The notes under the pieces: generated by a model | Databases searched by the model: none | Told to the model about the DNA's origin: nothing | The model's input: only the letters and a program-made list of their open reading frames with translations | Program-made: the position numbers and the translations under genes | NCBI RefSeq assembly: GCF_016722965.1 | Contig: NZ_JAEQNB010000003.1 | Span: 372,001 to 436,000, forward strand | Direction of reading: 5' to 3' | Source of the DNA: Tumebacillus amylolyticus | GTDB lineage: Bacteria; Bacillota; Bacilli; Tumebacillales; Tumebacillaceae | DNA: 64,000 bases | In this document: piece by piece, positions 17,682 to 25,447 of the stretch | How positions within the stretch are numbered: the first letter of the stretch is position 1 | How the letters are laid out: every line of letters starts with the position of its first letter

Positions 17682-17715
17682 GAAAAGCCCACGCCTGACG
17701 ACGTGGGCTTTTTTT
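17682..17715 (-). terminator. Terminator after the 62-residue gene
   Basis: AAGCCCACG..CGTGGGCTT hairpin followed by TTTTCCC on the minus strand between the gene at 17720 and mltG, so mltG may need its own promoter or read-through. Confidence 0.75.
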
Positions 17716-17719
17716 CCTG

Positions 17720-17908
17720 TTACTCCGATTGTTGGTTGACGTTTGCTTGCAGCGATTCTACGCGGTCCGCCATGAGTTGGCCGACTTGAGCCGCCTGTTC
17801 GGTGCTCAAGTTCTCCTCGTTGGTGAGACCGAGTTGCTGCAGGACTTCTAGGCGCACGTCGTCCATGTGGAGGTCGACTTGGTTCGGGTGGTACAAGTTC
17901 TGTGACAT
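17720..17908 (-). CDS. Small protein, possibly a divergent alpha/beta-type small acid-soluble spore protein
   Basis: A 62-residue acidic protein beginning MSQNLYHPNQVDLHMDDVRL. The core VDLHMDDVRLEVLQQLGL is spaced like the ALEQMKxEIAxELGV helix of alpha/beta-type SASPs, and a second helix LMADRVESLQANV follows, but the glycine-rich middle of true SASPs is missing. A GGAGG-rich stretch precedes ATG 17908; the frame is open to 17959. It sits between yrzB and mltG, each separated by its own hairpin. The spore-protein idea is weak; it could equally be an unrelated small cytoplasmic protein. Confidence 0.5.
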   Translation of the reverse strand: MSQNLYHPNQVDLHMDDVRLEVLQQLGLTNEENLSTEQAAQVGQLMADRVESLQANVNQQSE

Positions 17909-17940
17909 CCTCCCACCTCCTCCTCTACAGCGTTCCCAAG

Positions 17941-17972
17941 AAAAACAGGCATCCCCCAAGGGAATGCCTGTC
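17941..17972 (-). terminator. Terminator of ireB-ruvX-DUF1292
   Basis: ACAGGCATTCCC/GGGGGATGCCTGT hairpin with TTTTTC on the minus strand, 14 bases after the DUF1292 stop. Confidence 0.8.
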
Positions 17973-17985
17973 AGTTGAACCTCGC

Positions 17986-18264
17986 TTACTCAGCGTCGGT
18001 GTTGTCTGCTTCGAAGAGGAGGGTGTCGTACGCTTCTGCAACTTTCTCCCACTCTTCATCGTCTTCGATGCCTACGAGGGAGTCGTTGCCTTCTGCGTCC
18101 TTCTCCAGTCGGAGGATGATCGCTTCTTCCTCTGCGCCTTCGAGCGGTTGGAGGATCGTGTAGGTCTTCGCTTCGAGTTCGATAACTTCGAGGACCTCAA
18201 ATTCGTGTTCCTGACCTTCTTCGTCGGTCAGGGTGATAACTTGGTTGGTTTCCACTTCGCTCAT
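17986..18264 (-). CDS. yrzB: DUF1292 family protein (YrzB)
   Basis: A 92-residue, strongly acidic small protein with EGQEHEFEVLEVIELEAKTY and a YTILQPLEG-like strand, the hallmark of DUF1292. Function is unknown in all species. It starts 17 bases after ruvX and follows the ireB-ruvX-yrzB order conserved across Firmicutes. Residue make-up (many Glu/Asp, no Cys) is typical of the family. Confidence 0.9.
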   Translation of the reverse strand: MSEVETNQVITLTDEEGQEHEFEVLEVIELEAKTYTILQPLEGAEEEAIILRLEKDAEGNDSLVGIEDDEEWEKVAEAYDTLLFEADNTDAE

Positions 18265-18281
18265 GGAGGCACCTGCTTTCG

Positions 18282-18704
18282 CTAGTTTTGTTGAGAGTCT
18301 AAGTAATTCTGCAAGATGATCGCCGCGGCCATTTTGTCCACGACCTGCTTGCGCTTCTTGCGGCTCACATCCGCTGATACAAGCATACGCTCTGCGGCCA
18401 TCGTCGATAACCGCTCGTCCCAGAGAAGTACGGGCAAACCGAATTTTTCCTTCAAAATCTCGGCGAACTGTTGGCTCAGTTCACCACGTGGACCGATCGT
18501 ATTGTTCATGTTCTTGGGGAACCCCAGTACGATTTTGTCCACGTCATATTGGGAAATCAACTCGCCGATGCGCCCGAGGTCGTGTTCCTCGCCCTTGCGG
18601 TGGATGGTCTCCAAACCTTGGGCTGTCCAGCCCATCAGGTCGGAAACGGCAATTCCAATGCGCACATCGCCATAGTCGATGCCCATTACACGGTGTGTAT
18701 TCAT
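18282..18704 (-). CDS. ruvX: Holliday junction resolvase-like RuvX/YqgF nuclease
   Basis: A 140-residue RNase H-fold protein. [16 protein letters not shown] carries the first catalytic aspartate, [16 protein letters not shown]-type and [16 protein letters not shown] segments carry the glutamate/aspartate motifs. In bacteria the family trims 16S rRNA precursor or acts on branched DNA. Its ATG overlaps the ireB stop by 4 bases (ATGA), so the two are translationally coupled. Confidence 0.92.
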   Translation of the reverse strand: MNTHRVMGIDYGDVRIGIAVSDLMGWTAQGLETIHRKGEEHDLGRIGELISQYDVDKIVLGFPKNMNNTIGPRGELSQQFAEILKEKFGLPVLLWDERLSTMAAERMLVSADVSRKKRKQVVDKMAAAIILQNYLDSQQN

Positions 18705-18952
18705 GGTTGATCCCTCAGATAGAAGCGCACCAACTCTTGCAAAAGTTCCTCGCGTTCGAGGCTCTTGAGCAGGTTTCGCGCGGAGTTGTGGTTGGTAATG
18801 TAAGCCGGGTCACCCGACATCAGGTAGCCGGAAATCTGGGAGACAGGGTTGTAGCCCTTCTGTCTCATCGCGTCTGCGGCGATCGTCAGCGCCCGACGCG
18901 CTTCGTTCTCCTCATGACGCGACCCCCAGTGGATCGTTCGATCATTGGCCAT
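18701..18952 (-). CDS. ireB: IreB family regulatory phosphoprotein (YrzL, UPF0297)
   Basis: An 83-residue protein with the family core [20 protein letters not shown] followed by [20 protein letters not shown]. In Enterococcus IreB is phosphorylated by the Stk1/IreK kinase and modulates cephalosporin tolerance. [10 protein letters not shown] at 18952 follows GAGGTG by four to five bases and gives the usual ~85-residue length; the frame continues to 19000. The alaS gene that normally precedes ireB is missing, and a YrrI-like transporter gene is there instead. Confidence 0.9.
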   Translation of the reverse strand: MANDRTIHWGSRHEENEARRALTIAADAMRQKGYNPVSQISGYLMSGDPAYITNHNSARNLLKSLEREELLQELVRFYLRDQP

Positions 18953-19006
18953 AGGGCACCTCACATGGCAAGTTTTACCGTTTACCCAATCGGGATTCAT
19001 TATACG

Positions 19007-20071
19007 TCAACGTTTCATGTAGTGCAAGACCAGATGCTGGAGGATCACTTTGCCGACAGCAACCACCGGGATGCAGAGGATCAATCCGAGCATCCCGAAC
19101 ATCTCGCCGCCAAGCAACAGGGCGAAGATGATCAGCATCGGATGCAGTTTGAGGCTTCTCCCGATCAGGAGCGGTGAAATCACGTTGCCTTCGAGTTGCT
19201 GGATGATGACATTGAGGATCAGCACTTTCAGAGCCATCATCGGCGACACGGTGAACCCGAGCAGAATCGCCGGTGCCGCGCCGATGAAGGGGCCGACATA
19301 CGGAATGATGTTGGTAATCGAGACGATCAAAGCCAGTAGAAACCCATATGGCATGTGGATGATCAAGTACCCGACGTACGCGAGTACACCGACGAGCAAC
19401 GCGACCAACAATTGACCGCGTATGTAATTCCCCAGCGCCTCGTCCACGCTTCGAATCAGGCGGATGACCTCCTGTCGATTGCCCTTGGGGAAAAAGGCGA
19501 TCACCGCACGCTCGATCCCTTTGACGTCCTTGAGCATGTAGAACACGAGAAACGGCACCACAAACGCCCCCGCCATCCCTTCCACCGCCACACCCGCCTG
19601 TTCGAGGATATGCGAGATCGACGCCGTCGCCTTGACCTCCAAAGCTCCGAGGTTGGAATCGACGGCATTGCGCACAGCCAGCGGCAAAAAGCGCTTGTTC
19701 TCATGGAAGTCGTTCATCCAACCCTCGACTTGCTTAATCAAGGCCGGCAATTTCTCCCCAAGTTCTCGCAGTTGGTCGATAAACATCGGAATCATGTTGA
19801 CCAACGCGGCACTTGCAAACAGGAAAAACACGATGTAGATGACCACGATGCTCATCCCCCGCGGCATGCCCCGACGTTGCAGGAGATGAACCAGCGGGTT
19901 GAGCAGGTAGGCGATGATGACGGAGATCAAAAACGGTGCCAGCACGCTGCCGAGGATGCTTCCGAGCAATTTTAAGACCTCGCGCATTTCCCACAGCAAC
20001 CAGACACAGGCGAGAATCACCAATGTGACCAGCGCAAGGTAGAGCGTACGGCCGCGCTTTAGATCCAACAT
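19007..20071 (-). CDS. AI-2E family transporter-like membrane protein (YrrI)
   Basis: A 354-residue protein with seven to eight hydrophobic segments. The N-terminal pair (LYLALVTLVILACVWLLWEM; LAPFLISVIIAYLLNPLVHL), the central EGMAGAFVVPFLVFYMLKDV and the NIIPYVGPFIGAAPAILLG motif define the AI-2E/PerM family. Members export or pass varied substrates, and an autoinducer-2 role is not general. The frame is open to 20170, but ATG 20071 follows AGGGAG and matches family length. Its position before ireB-ruvX matches yrrI of Bacillus except that alaS is missing between them. Confidence 0.87.
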   Translation of the reverse strand: MLDLKRGRTLYLALVTLVILACVWLLWEMREVLKLLGSILGSVLAPFLISVIIAYLLNPLVHLLQRRGMPRGMSIVVIYIVFFLFASAALVNMIPMFIDQLRELGEKLPALIKQVEGWMNDFHENKRFLPLAVRNAVDSNLGALEVKATASISHILEQAGVAVEGMAGAFVVPFLVFYMLKDVKGIERAVIAFFPKGNRQEVIRLIRSVDEALGNYIRGQLLVALLVGVLAYVGYLIIHMPYGFLLALIVSITNIIPYVGPFIGAAPAILLGFTVSPMMALKVLILNVIIQQLEGNVISPLLIGRSLKLHPMLIIFALLLGGEMFGMLGLILCIPVVAVGKVILQHLVLHYMKR

Positions 20072-20121
20072 GTCGTCAGGGCTCCCTTCTTCCGAAGTAC
20101 GCTTAGTGTGCCCAAAACTAG

Positions 20122-20150
20122 AAAAAAGCCCCGCTGATGCGGAGCTTTTT
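20122..20150 (-). terminator. mqnP terminator
   Basis: AAAAAGCTCCGC/GCGGGGCTTTTTT hairpin overlapping the last codons of the gene at 20164 on the downstream side, with a T-run on the minus strand. Confidence 0.8.
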
Positions 20151-20163
20151 CCAAAGAAGCCAA

Positions 20164-21033
20164 TTACCACAGTTTGATCGCGATGTCTCCCAACGTAAAC
20201 ACGAACGCCACCGATGCGACGTAGGAATTCACGGTGAAAAACGCGATGTCGATCTTGCTCATGTCATTCGGAGAGATGATGCGGTGCTCGAAGAACAAGA
20301 GCCCCGCCACGGCCCCGACCCCGATCCAATACAGCGCACCGAGATCCACATAGAGCGGCACCAATGCAAACAGCACAATCGTTGCGATGTGCATGAAACG
20401 GGAGATCCACAGACCGTTGCGAATCCCGAATCGCGCCGGGATGGAGTGAATTTTGTTCGCACGGTCGAACTCGACGTCTTGGCACGCGTAGATGACGTCA
20501 AACGCCGCAATCCAGACCGCGACCGCACCGCCGAGCAACAGAGCCGGCGTATCGAATTTGCCGGTGATGGCAATCCAACCACCCAGCGGAGCCAACGCGT
20601 CGGCGATGCCGAGCACGAGGTGGCACGCCCACGTGAAACGCTTGCAATACGGGTACAGCACGAGGAAAAACACCGCAATCGGCATCAATTTGAAGCACAG
20701 CGGGTTGAGCATCCACGCCGAGACGCCAAGCAACGCGAACGACAAGAGGATGAACAGCCACGCTTCCGCCATCTTGATCGCACCGCGTGGAATCTCGCGG
20801 TTCGCCGTGCGAGGGTTCTTGGCATCAATGGCTGCGTCGATGACGCGGTTTAAGCCCATCGCGGCACTGCGTGCGCCGACCATCGCCAGCGTCACCCAGA
20901 ACACATTGCCCCAACCTGGCCACATGTGGTTTGCATAATAGGACGCCATCACCATCCCGATGTACGCGTACGGCAAGGCGAAGATCGTATGTTCAAACAT
21001 GATCAGCTTCATGAACAGACGAATTTTGGACAT
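20164..21033 (-). CDS. mqnP: UbiA-family prenyltransferase, probable MqnP of menaquinone synthesis
   Basis: A 289-residue polytopic prenyltransferase. The two magnesium/diphosphate motifs are present: NRVIDAAIDAKNPRT (residues ~62-76) and DVIYACQDVEFDRANK (~180-195). It resembles 4-hydroxybenzoate prenyltransferases, but in Firmicutes lacking ubiquinone this subfamily (MqnP) prenylates the naphthoate product of the futalosine pathway. No other mqn gene is in the window. The start has GGGGG seven bases upstream, and that stretch lies inside a long hairpin, hinting at control of translation. It follows the DUF116 gene. Confidence 0.78.
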   Translation of the reverse strand: MSKIRLFMKLIMFEHTIFALPYAYIGMVMASYYANHMWPGWGNVFWVTLAMVGARSAAMGLNRVIDAAIDAKNPRTANREIPRGAIKMAEAWLFILLSFALLGVSAWMLNPLCFKLMPIAVFFLVLYPYCKRFTWACHLVLGIADALAPLGGWIAITGKFDTPALLLGGAVAVWIAAFDVIYACQDVEFDRANKIHSIPARFGIRNGLWISRFMHIATIVLFALVPLYVDLGALYWIGVGAVAGLLFFEHRIISPNDMSKIDIAFFTVNSYVASVAFVFTLGDIAIKLW

Positions 21034-21095
21034 AAAAAAACCCCCAAATGATCACAATTTCACTACTCTATTAGAGCGATCATGTGAGGGGTTTG
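21034..21095 (-). promoter_or_regulatory. Hairpin covering the mqnP ribosome binding site
   Basis: On the minus strand AAACCCC (from ~21093) and ATGATC can pair with GATCAT and GGGGGTTT; a small CTCTAATAGAG hairpin sits in the loop. The 3' arm contains the only ribosome binding site of mqnP and is followed by seven Ts directly before ATG. It could be an upstream terminator, an attenuator or a translation switch. Confidence 0.5.
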
Positions 21096-21113
21096 TCAAC
21101 CCAATGGTAAGAA

Positions 21114-21965
21114 TTAGTTTTGTTCAACCAATTCTCGTTCCACGGGGAGAAGTTCTTTGCCAAGGTACATTCGGATCGCATTTTCCATTTCCGTCATGTT
21201 GATGTTGGTGTTGCGACAAGGACCTTCTGGGCGTTTGTTGGCGATGGCAATGACCGGAACGGCCGCTTTGACGTCTTGAACGCCCGCCATGAGGTCACGC
21301 TCGCAAGCGACGGCGATCACGCCCTTGGGTTTTTTCTCGACGAGCAGTTGGCGAGCCATCTGACCACCTGCACAGATGTGGAAATCGATGTCATACTTGC
21401 TGGTCATCAACTTGATATCGTCTCGGGTTTGTTTGTCCAGACAGCGCGGGAGCAGGATCAGCAATTCATCCCGTTCGATGACACCTTGGTTGGCAACGGT
21501 CAATCGATTGCCGACTTGCAAGACGGAGTTTGCGATTCGGTCTTTGGAGAGGCCAAACAGTTTGCCCGCTTTGACCGACCACGGGATGATCGAAGACAGC
21601 GCGATGTGACGTCCCTTCATGAACGGCACAAAGTTTTTTCCGGTGGCGACGGTCAGCACGACCAATGCAAACATCAAGTTTACCGCCGACAGCACACCCC
21701 AGACGCTCATGGAAACCGAACGGGAGAGCCAGACCGGGAGTTCAGCGAGGCGCGGTTCGACGAGGAACAGCGCTGTCCAGACGATCGCAGTCAGCGCCAG
21801 CAGCACGGTGGTTGCAAAACTCAAAAAGTACCAAGGGCTGGTCTCGAGGTCACCGTTGTTCTCTTCTACTTCTCCAGCCCAACCGTCCCACGTATCCCCG
21901 AGTTTGCGCGGGGAGATCGTGACTTCCGGGCTTGCATCAACAGACGTTTCTACTACGTTTGACAT
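21114..21965 (-). CDS. DUF116 domain membrane protein
   Basis: A 283-residue protein. Two transmembrane helices (residues ~46-68 and ~83-105) anchor a DUF116 domain: ELLILLPRCLDKQTRDDIKL, then DFHICAGGQMARQLL, GVIAVACERDLMAGV and ANKRPEGPCRNT. The four conserved Cys residues in these segments suggest a metal or Fe-S site. The family has no established function. GGAGGGAACTACAC precedes ATG 21965. Its pairing with a menaquinone-type prenyltransferase, with 80 bases between, may mean a membrane redox role; that is inference. Confidence 0.85.
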   Translation of the reverse strand: MSNVVETSVDASPEVTISPRKLGDTWDGWAGEVEENNGDLETSPWYFLSFATTVLLALTAIVWTALFLVEPRLAELPVWLSRSVSMSVWGVLSAVNLMFALVVLTVATGKNFVPFMKGRHIALSSIIPWSVKAGKLFGLSKDRIANSVLQVGNRLTVANQGVIERDELLILLPRCLDKQTRDDIKLMTSKYDIDFHICAGGQMARQLLVEKKPKGVIAVACERDLMAGVQDVKAAVPVIAIANKRPEGPCRNTNINMTEMENAIRMYLGKELLPVERELVEQN

Positions 21966-22101
21966 GTGTAGTTCCCTCCTACTTGCGGTTCCTGTCCGTA
22001 TGTAGCGTAGTCTGCCCGTTCCGTCTGCCGGATATTACATCCCTTTCCAATTCACGCCCCATGGGCAGGTACGCATATTCTGTAGGGAAGGAGGGAGGGC
22101 C

Positions 22102-23340
22102 ATGCATGTCTACATCGTCCAGCCGGGTGATACGTTGTCGGAGGTGGCCGAGAGATTCCACGTCACCGCTGAGAGACTTTCCGAGGCGAACGATCTCCCG
22201 CCCGCCCCGTATCTGCTCCCAGGGTCTGCGCTTTGCATCCCGTCCGAGTTGCACGTTGCGGGCACGGACGGTTTTACCACGGTAGAAGTTCAGCCGGGCG
22301 AAACGTTGCGCAGTCTCAGCGAGCGCTGGAACTTGCCGCTGACGTGGCTCGCTTGTTGCAATCACCTGTATGAAGGACGCGTGGAAGCAGGCGACCTCCT
22401 GCTGATCCCGCGACGAGATACACGGACAGAGGAAAAAAGGCACCTGCCGCTCGCGGCGATGGAGCCTTGTGTTGGGATGCCCCCGGTCGCCCATGCACTT
22501 CGCGACGGGTTGAAAGTCGATGCCGCCGGGCATCTGCATCTCCCGCATTCCCGCTTGGGGGAGAAGGTGTTGTATGTCTGCTCGTTGGATGGACCCCCGA
22601 ACATCTTGCAAGATGTGGCGAAGGCGATCCTGCGAAGTGACTTTGCGCAAGGGCAGATGTTGGATGAGATGGCGCTTCGTCTGCGGGCGGATGGCGGCGT
22701 GGGAGTGGTGTTCCAATGGCAGGCGGTGCGGTCGGATGTCGAGCGTGCGTATCTGAACTTGGTGCGCGAGGCCGGTCGTCGTCTGCGCCCGATGGGGTTG
22801 ATCGTGGGCTTGCATCTTGCCTCCGACTCTCCGCTTCTGCGCCGCAAGCACTCCCTGACCGAAGTCTTCACGCATGTCGATCACATCTACTATGAACCGG
22901 TGAGGACGAAGCCGCGGGACGGCGAGGACTTTTTTCGCAAAGCACCTCCTCCCCTGCTCGGTCTCGACGATGTACAGTCGTCGCTCGAGCGCGTTGACGG
23001 TTTGTTGCCCGCTGCCAAGACGTGGCTGACACTCCGTCCGTCAGGTGCCTTCGTAGAGCGTCGTCGGGTGCTCCAACCCCTCTCTCCACACCAAGCGTTG
23101 CAGTTCGCCTACCAGCACGGGTTTGCGATCTCTCACGACCGGGGCAGCGAGCTGGCTTGGTTTCGCTGCAGCGGCGGAGAGGGGGGAACGGCTGTGTGGC
23201 ACGAAGACCTCTGGAGCATGCTCCGCAAATTGGAGTTGGTGGAAACGCTCAAGTTGCAAGGTCTCGCCCTCTGGGAGTCCGGCGCGTATCTGCCCGAGCT
23301 CTGGGAGTACATCCGCGGCGAGTATGAAACACGTGAATGA
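22102..23340 (+). CDS. LysM protein with degenerate GH18 (SleL/YaaH-like) domain
   Basis: A 412-residue protein. Two LysM modules occupy residues 1-47 (VYIVQPGDTLSEVAERFHVT) and ~59-103 (VEVQPGETLRSLSERWNLPL), as in the spore cortex glucosaminidases SleL/YaaH. The rest follows the GH18 outline, but the catalytic strand that should read close to GVNIDFEYV is GVVFQWQAV (201-209), with Gln at both the Asp (205) and Glu (207) positions. No signal peptide is visible, normal for mother-cell-made spore proteins. It probably binds cortex or coat peptidoglycan without cutting it. A strong AAGGAGGGAGG precedes ATG 22102. Confidence 0.78.
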   Translation: MHVYIVQPGDTLSEVAERFHVTAERLSEANDLPPAPYLLPGSALCIPSELHVAGTDGFTTVEVQPGETLRSLSERWNLPLTWLACCNHLYEGRVEAGDLLLIPRRDTRTEEKRHLPLAAMEPCVGMPPVAHALRDGLKVDAAGHLHLPHSRLGEKVLYVCSLDGPPNILQDVAKAILRSDFAQGQMLDEMALRLRADGGVGVVFQWQAVRSDVERAYLNLVREAGRRLRPMGLIVGLHLASDSPLLRRKHSLTEVFTHVDHIYYEPVRTKPRDGEDFFRKAPPPLLGLDDVQSSLERVDGLLPAAKTWLTLRPSGAFVERRRVLQPLSPHQALQFAYQHGFAISHDRGSELAWFRCSGGEGGTAVWHEDLWSMLRKLELVETLKLQGLALWESGAYLPELWEYIRGEYETRE

Positions 23341-23350
23341 ATGACCACGC

Positions 23351-23392
23351 AAAAAAAAGGCTCTGTCCCGCACGCAGGACAGAGCCTTTTTT
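23351..23392. terminator. Bidirectional terminator
   Basis: AAGGCTCTGTCC/GGACAGAGCCTT hairpin with A-run and T-run flanks, between the convergent LysM gene and the thioredoxin-like gene. Confidence 0.9.
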
Positions 23393-23399
23393 GATTACA

Positions 23400-23852
23400 T
23401 CAGCCTTGCAATCCCAAGACTTGCTCAATCTTGGGCTGGAGCTTTTCGAAGCCCTTGTCGCCGGCCGTACGGAAGAACAGCTTGCCGTCCGGACCGAACA
23501 AGTAGAACGCCGGGACGTACTCGTTCTGGTACGCTCCTGCAATCTTCTGCTCGTTGTCCACCGCCAGCGGGTGGTCGATGCCGTACTTCTCCACATCTGC
23601 CTGGATCTTGGCGATCTCGGAATCTGCTTCGTAGCGCGGCTGGTGGACACCGATCAGTTGCAGACCGTGTTCCTTGTACTGATCGCGGTACTTGATCAAC
23701 TCCGGCATCGTCTCGTGACAGATGTGGCACGAGACTGCCCAGAAGTGAACGAGAACCGTCTTGCCCGTCAGATCAGCCGGCAACTTGTCCTGCGCGAACC
23801 ATTCGGTTGCGCCGACAATCTCCGGCCGCTCGGTACCTAAACGCATCGGCAT
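23400..23852 (-). CDS. TlpA/ResA-like thioredoxin-fold protein
   Basis: A 150-residue thioredoxin-like protein with active site SCHICHETMP (Cys42, Cys45) and the TlpA-type QADVEKYGIDHPLAVDNEQK insert, followed by YVPAFYLFGPDGKLFF. It has no signal peptide or membrane anchor, so it is likely cytoplasmic, unlike ResA. MPMRLGTERP at 23852 has AGGAGG seven bases before it; the frame is open to 23918. It lies 26 bases downstream of the peroxiredoxin gene, so it may reduce that enzyme or share its regulation; the pairing is inference. Confidence 0.82.
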   Translation of the reverse strand: MPMRLGTERPEIVGATEWFAQDKLPADLTGKTVLVHFWAVSCHICHETMPELIKYRDQYKEHGLQLIGVHQPRYEADSEIAKIQADVEKYGIDHPLAVDNEQKIAGAYQNEYVPAFYLFGPDGKLFFRTAGDKGFEKLQPKIEQVLGLQG

Positions 23853-23878
23853 GAGCGTTCCTCCTTGAGCTTGGGAAA

Positions 23879-24415
23879 TTACAGGGTTGCTTCGCCTTTT
23901 TTCCAGTTCGCCGGGCACAGACCGCCGGTTTGGATCGCTTCCAGAACGCGCAGAACTTCGTCAACGTTACGACCCACGTTCAGGGAGTTGATGGTAGCGT
24001 GTTGAACGATGCCTTCCGGGTCGATGATGAAGAGACCGCGCAGTGCGATACCTTCGTCTTCGAGCAGGACGCCGAAGTCACGAGCAACTTGCTGGGTGTT
24101 GTCAGCTGCGAGCGGGTAGTTGAGTTGGCCCAGACCGTTTTGGTCGCGCGGGGTGTTGATCCATGCTTTGTGGGAGTGAACGGAATCGGTGGAAACGCCG
24201 AGGATTTCAGCGCCGAGTTGTTCGAACTCAGCTGCTGCATCGGACAGCGCGATGATTTCGGTCGGGCAAACGAAGGTGAAGTCGAGCGGGTAGAAGAACA
24301 GCACCAAGTATTTGCCTTTGTAGGTTTCGTTCGTGACACGCTCAGCGAGGGTGTCCATGTTTTTCGTGGTCAGCATGTTAAATTCCGGAGCTTTCTTACC
24401 AACGAGACGAGACAT
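23879..24415 (-). CDS. Typical 2-Cys peroxiredoxin (AhpC/Prx family)
   Basis: A 178-residue thiol peroxidase. The peroxidatic cysteine is in DFTFVCPTEI (Cys50) and the resolving cysteine in GGLCPANWKKG (Cys167), and the GVSTDSVHSHKAW segment is characteristic. It reduces hydrogen peroxide and organic peroxides using a thioredoxin-like partner; the downstream TlpA-like gene is a possible one, and no ahpF-like reductase is nearby. GAGGAGGTAATACA gives a strong start at 24415. Confidence 0.93.
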   Translation of the reverse strand: MSRLVGKKAPEFNMLTTKNMDTLAERVTNETYKGKYLVLFFYPLDFTFVCPTEIIALSDAAAEFEQLGAEILGVSTDSVHSHKAWINTPRDQNGLGQLNYPLAADNTQQVARDFGVLLEDEGIALRGLFIIDPEGIVQHATINSLNVGRNVDEVLRVLEAIQTGGLCPANWKKGEATL

Positions 24416-24555
24416 TGTATTACCTCCTCAGATATGTATCTTACCTAATAATTGTATCCACCCCTGCCCAATTACGCAAGGTACATGTTGAGAAAGTTTC
24501 CTTACAGTTGGGACATACTACGTCTGAGTTTCTATCAGAGAGGATGAAGTACCTG

Positions 24556-24942
24556 ATGCCGCGTGTGGTTTGTTATGTGAATACGTGTACGCACTTTGTC
24601 ACGGGAGACCTCTGTGGGGCCCGTAACATCGACATCATGCACGAAGACGAGACTTCCATGTCGGAGGTCGTGGATCACACCATGTGCAAGACTTTCCACG
24701 AAGCAAACGGCGTGACGTCCTATCTCGGGTCGATGGACAACGTGAACTGGGTCGGCACGGCGCTTGAGATGACGATGCCGGGGCATCACCTCGACCCGTC
24801 GGTGAGTTGCACGGTGGCGTCTTGTGAGTATTGGACGGAGGGTCGTCTCTGCGTGGCAACCGCCATCGAGGTAAGCGGTGCAGAAGCGAACGAATGCCAA
24901 GACACGAATTGCAAGACGTTCGAGCGTCGCAAGGGGGTGTAG
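24556..24942 (+). CDS. Two-domain DUF1540 protein
   Basis: A 128-residue cysteine-rich protein with two DUF1540 modules: PRVVCYVNTCTHFVTGDLCG... MCKTFH (residues ~2-52) and SVSCTVASCEYWTEGRLC... NCKTF (~77-122). Each has four spaced cysteines likely to bind a metal; the family is common in spore formers and has no defined activity. The frame is open to 24415. ATG 24544 touches the AGAGAGG site, so ATG 24556, nearer the family's usual first residues, is preferred. Confidence 0.75.
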   Translation: MPRVVCYVNTCTHFVTGDLCGARNIDIMHEDETSMSEVVDHTMCKTFHEANGVTSYLGSMDNVNWVGTALEMTMPGHHLDPSVSCTVASCEYWTEGRLCVATAIEVSGAEANECQDTNCKTFERRKGV

Positions 24943-24945
24943 GCG

Positions 24946-25173
24946 GTGGAATTTGATGTACACAATCTCGGGTATGAGCTGACGATCAAGGAGATCGACC
25001 GTGAGACCCGCTATGGCAAGTTGGAGTTGGCCGGGATGTCGGGACTCGGAATTGAGAAAGTGGAGCATCTCATGACCAACGGAGAGTTGCCGACCGATGG
25101 GGAGAGTCGCGTCCGCGGCGAAGATTTCCTCAACTGGGTGGACCGCAGCGGTGCTCCGGTTGCGAATCAATAG
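24946..25173 (+). CDS. Small hypothetical protein downstream of the DUF1540 gene
   Basis: A 75-residue protein starting at GTG 24946, with GGGGGTG seven to eight bases before it, three bases after the DUF1540 stop. It begins MEFDVHNLGYELTIKEIDRE and ends with GEDFLNWVDRSGAPVANQ. It is charged, with no Cys and no membrane segment. I do not recognise a family. The tight spacing and the terminator directly after it support a two-gene operon. Confidence 0.6.
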   Translation: MEFDVHNLGYELTIKEIDRETRYGKLELAGMSGLGIEKVEHLMTNGELPTDGESRVRGEDFLNWVDRSGAPVANQ

Positions 25174-25212
25174 GAAAAGCCGTCCTCCGCGCTGGCGGGT
25201 GACGGCTTTTTT
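25174..25212. terminator. Bidirectional terminator
   Basis: AAAAGCCGTC..GACGGCTTTT hairpin between convergent genes at 24946 (+) and 25222 (-). Confidence 0.85.
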
Positions 25213-25221
25213 CGTGAGTTC

Positions 25222-25413
25222 TTACATTCCGATTGACAGGTCGCCGGCGTCGGCCAGTTGGTCGAGCGAAATCAGCGAGCCATCCTCTTCTACTTGGAAC
25301 ATCTTGACTTGCTCTCCGGTGACGGAAAATTCGACGAAACACCCCCAGCAATAATACTGCTGGGTACCGATCTTGCCGATGTCGCGGCAGTTGCAGTGGG
25401 GACAACGCGTCAT
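25222..25413 (-). CDS. Small zinc-ribbon protein
   Basis: A 63-residue protein with a rubredoxin-like knuckle: CPHCNCRDIGKIG then YYCWGCFVEF, a CxxC pair followed by another CxxC about 15 residues on. The C-terminal half is acidic and lacks further motifs. Zinc binding is inferred from the spacing; the role is unknown. It starts at ATG 25413 behind AAGGAGGAACC and is 34 bases downstream of the PRC-barrel gene, probably one mRNA. Confidence 0.65.
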   Translation of the reverse strand: MTRCPHCNCRDIGKIGTQQYYCWGCFVEFSVTGEQVKMFQVEEDGSLISLDQLADAGDLSIGM

Positions 25414-25447
25414 GTCGTGGGGTTCCTCCTTCGTCTGGGCGGCAGGG

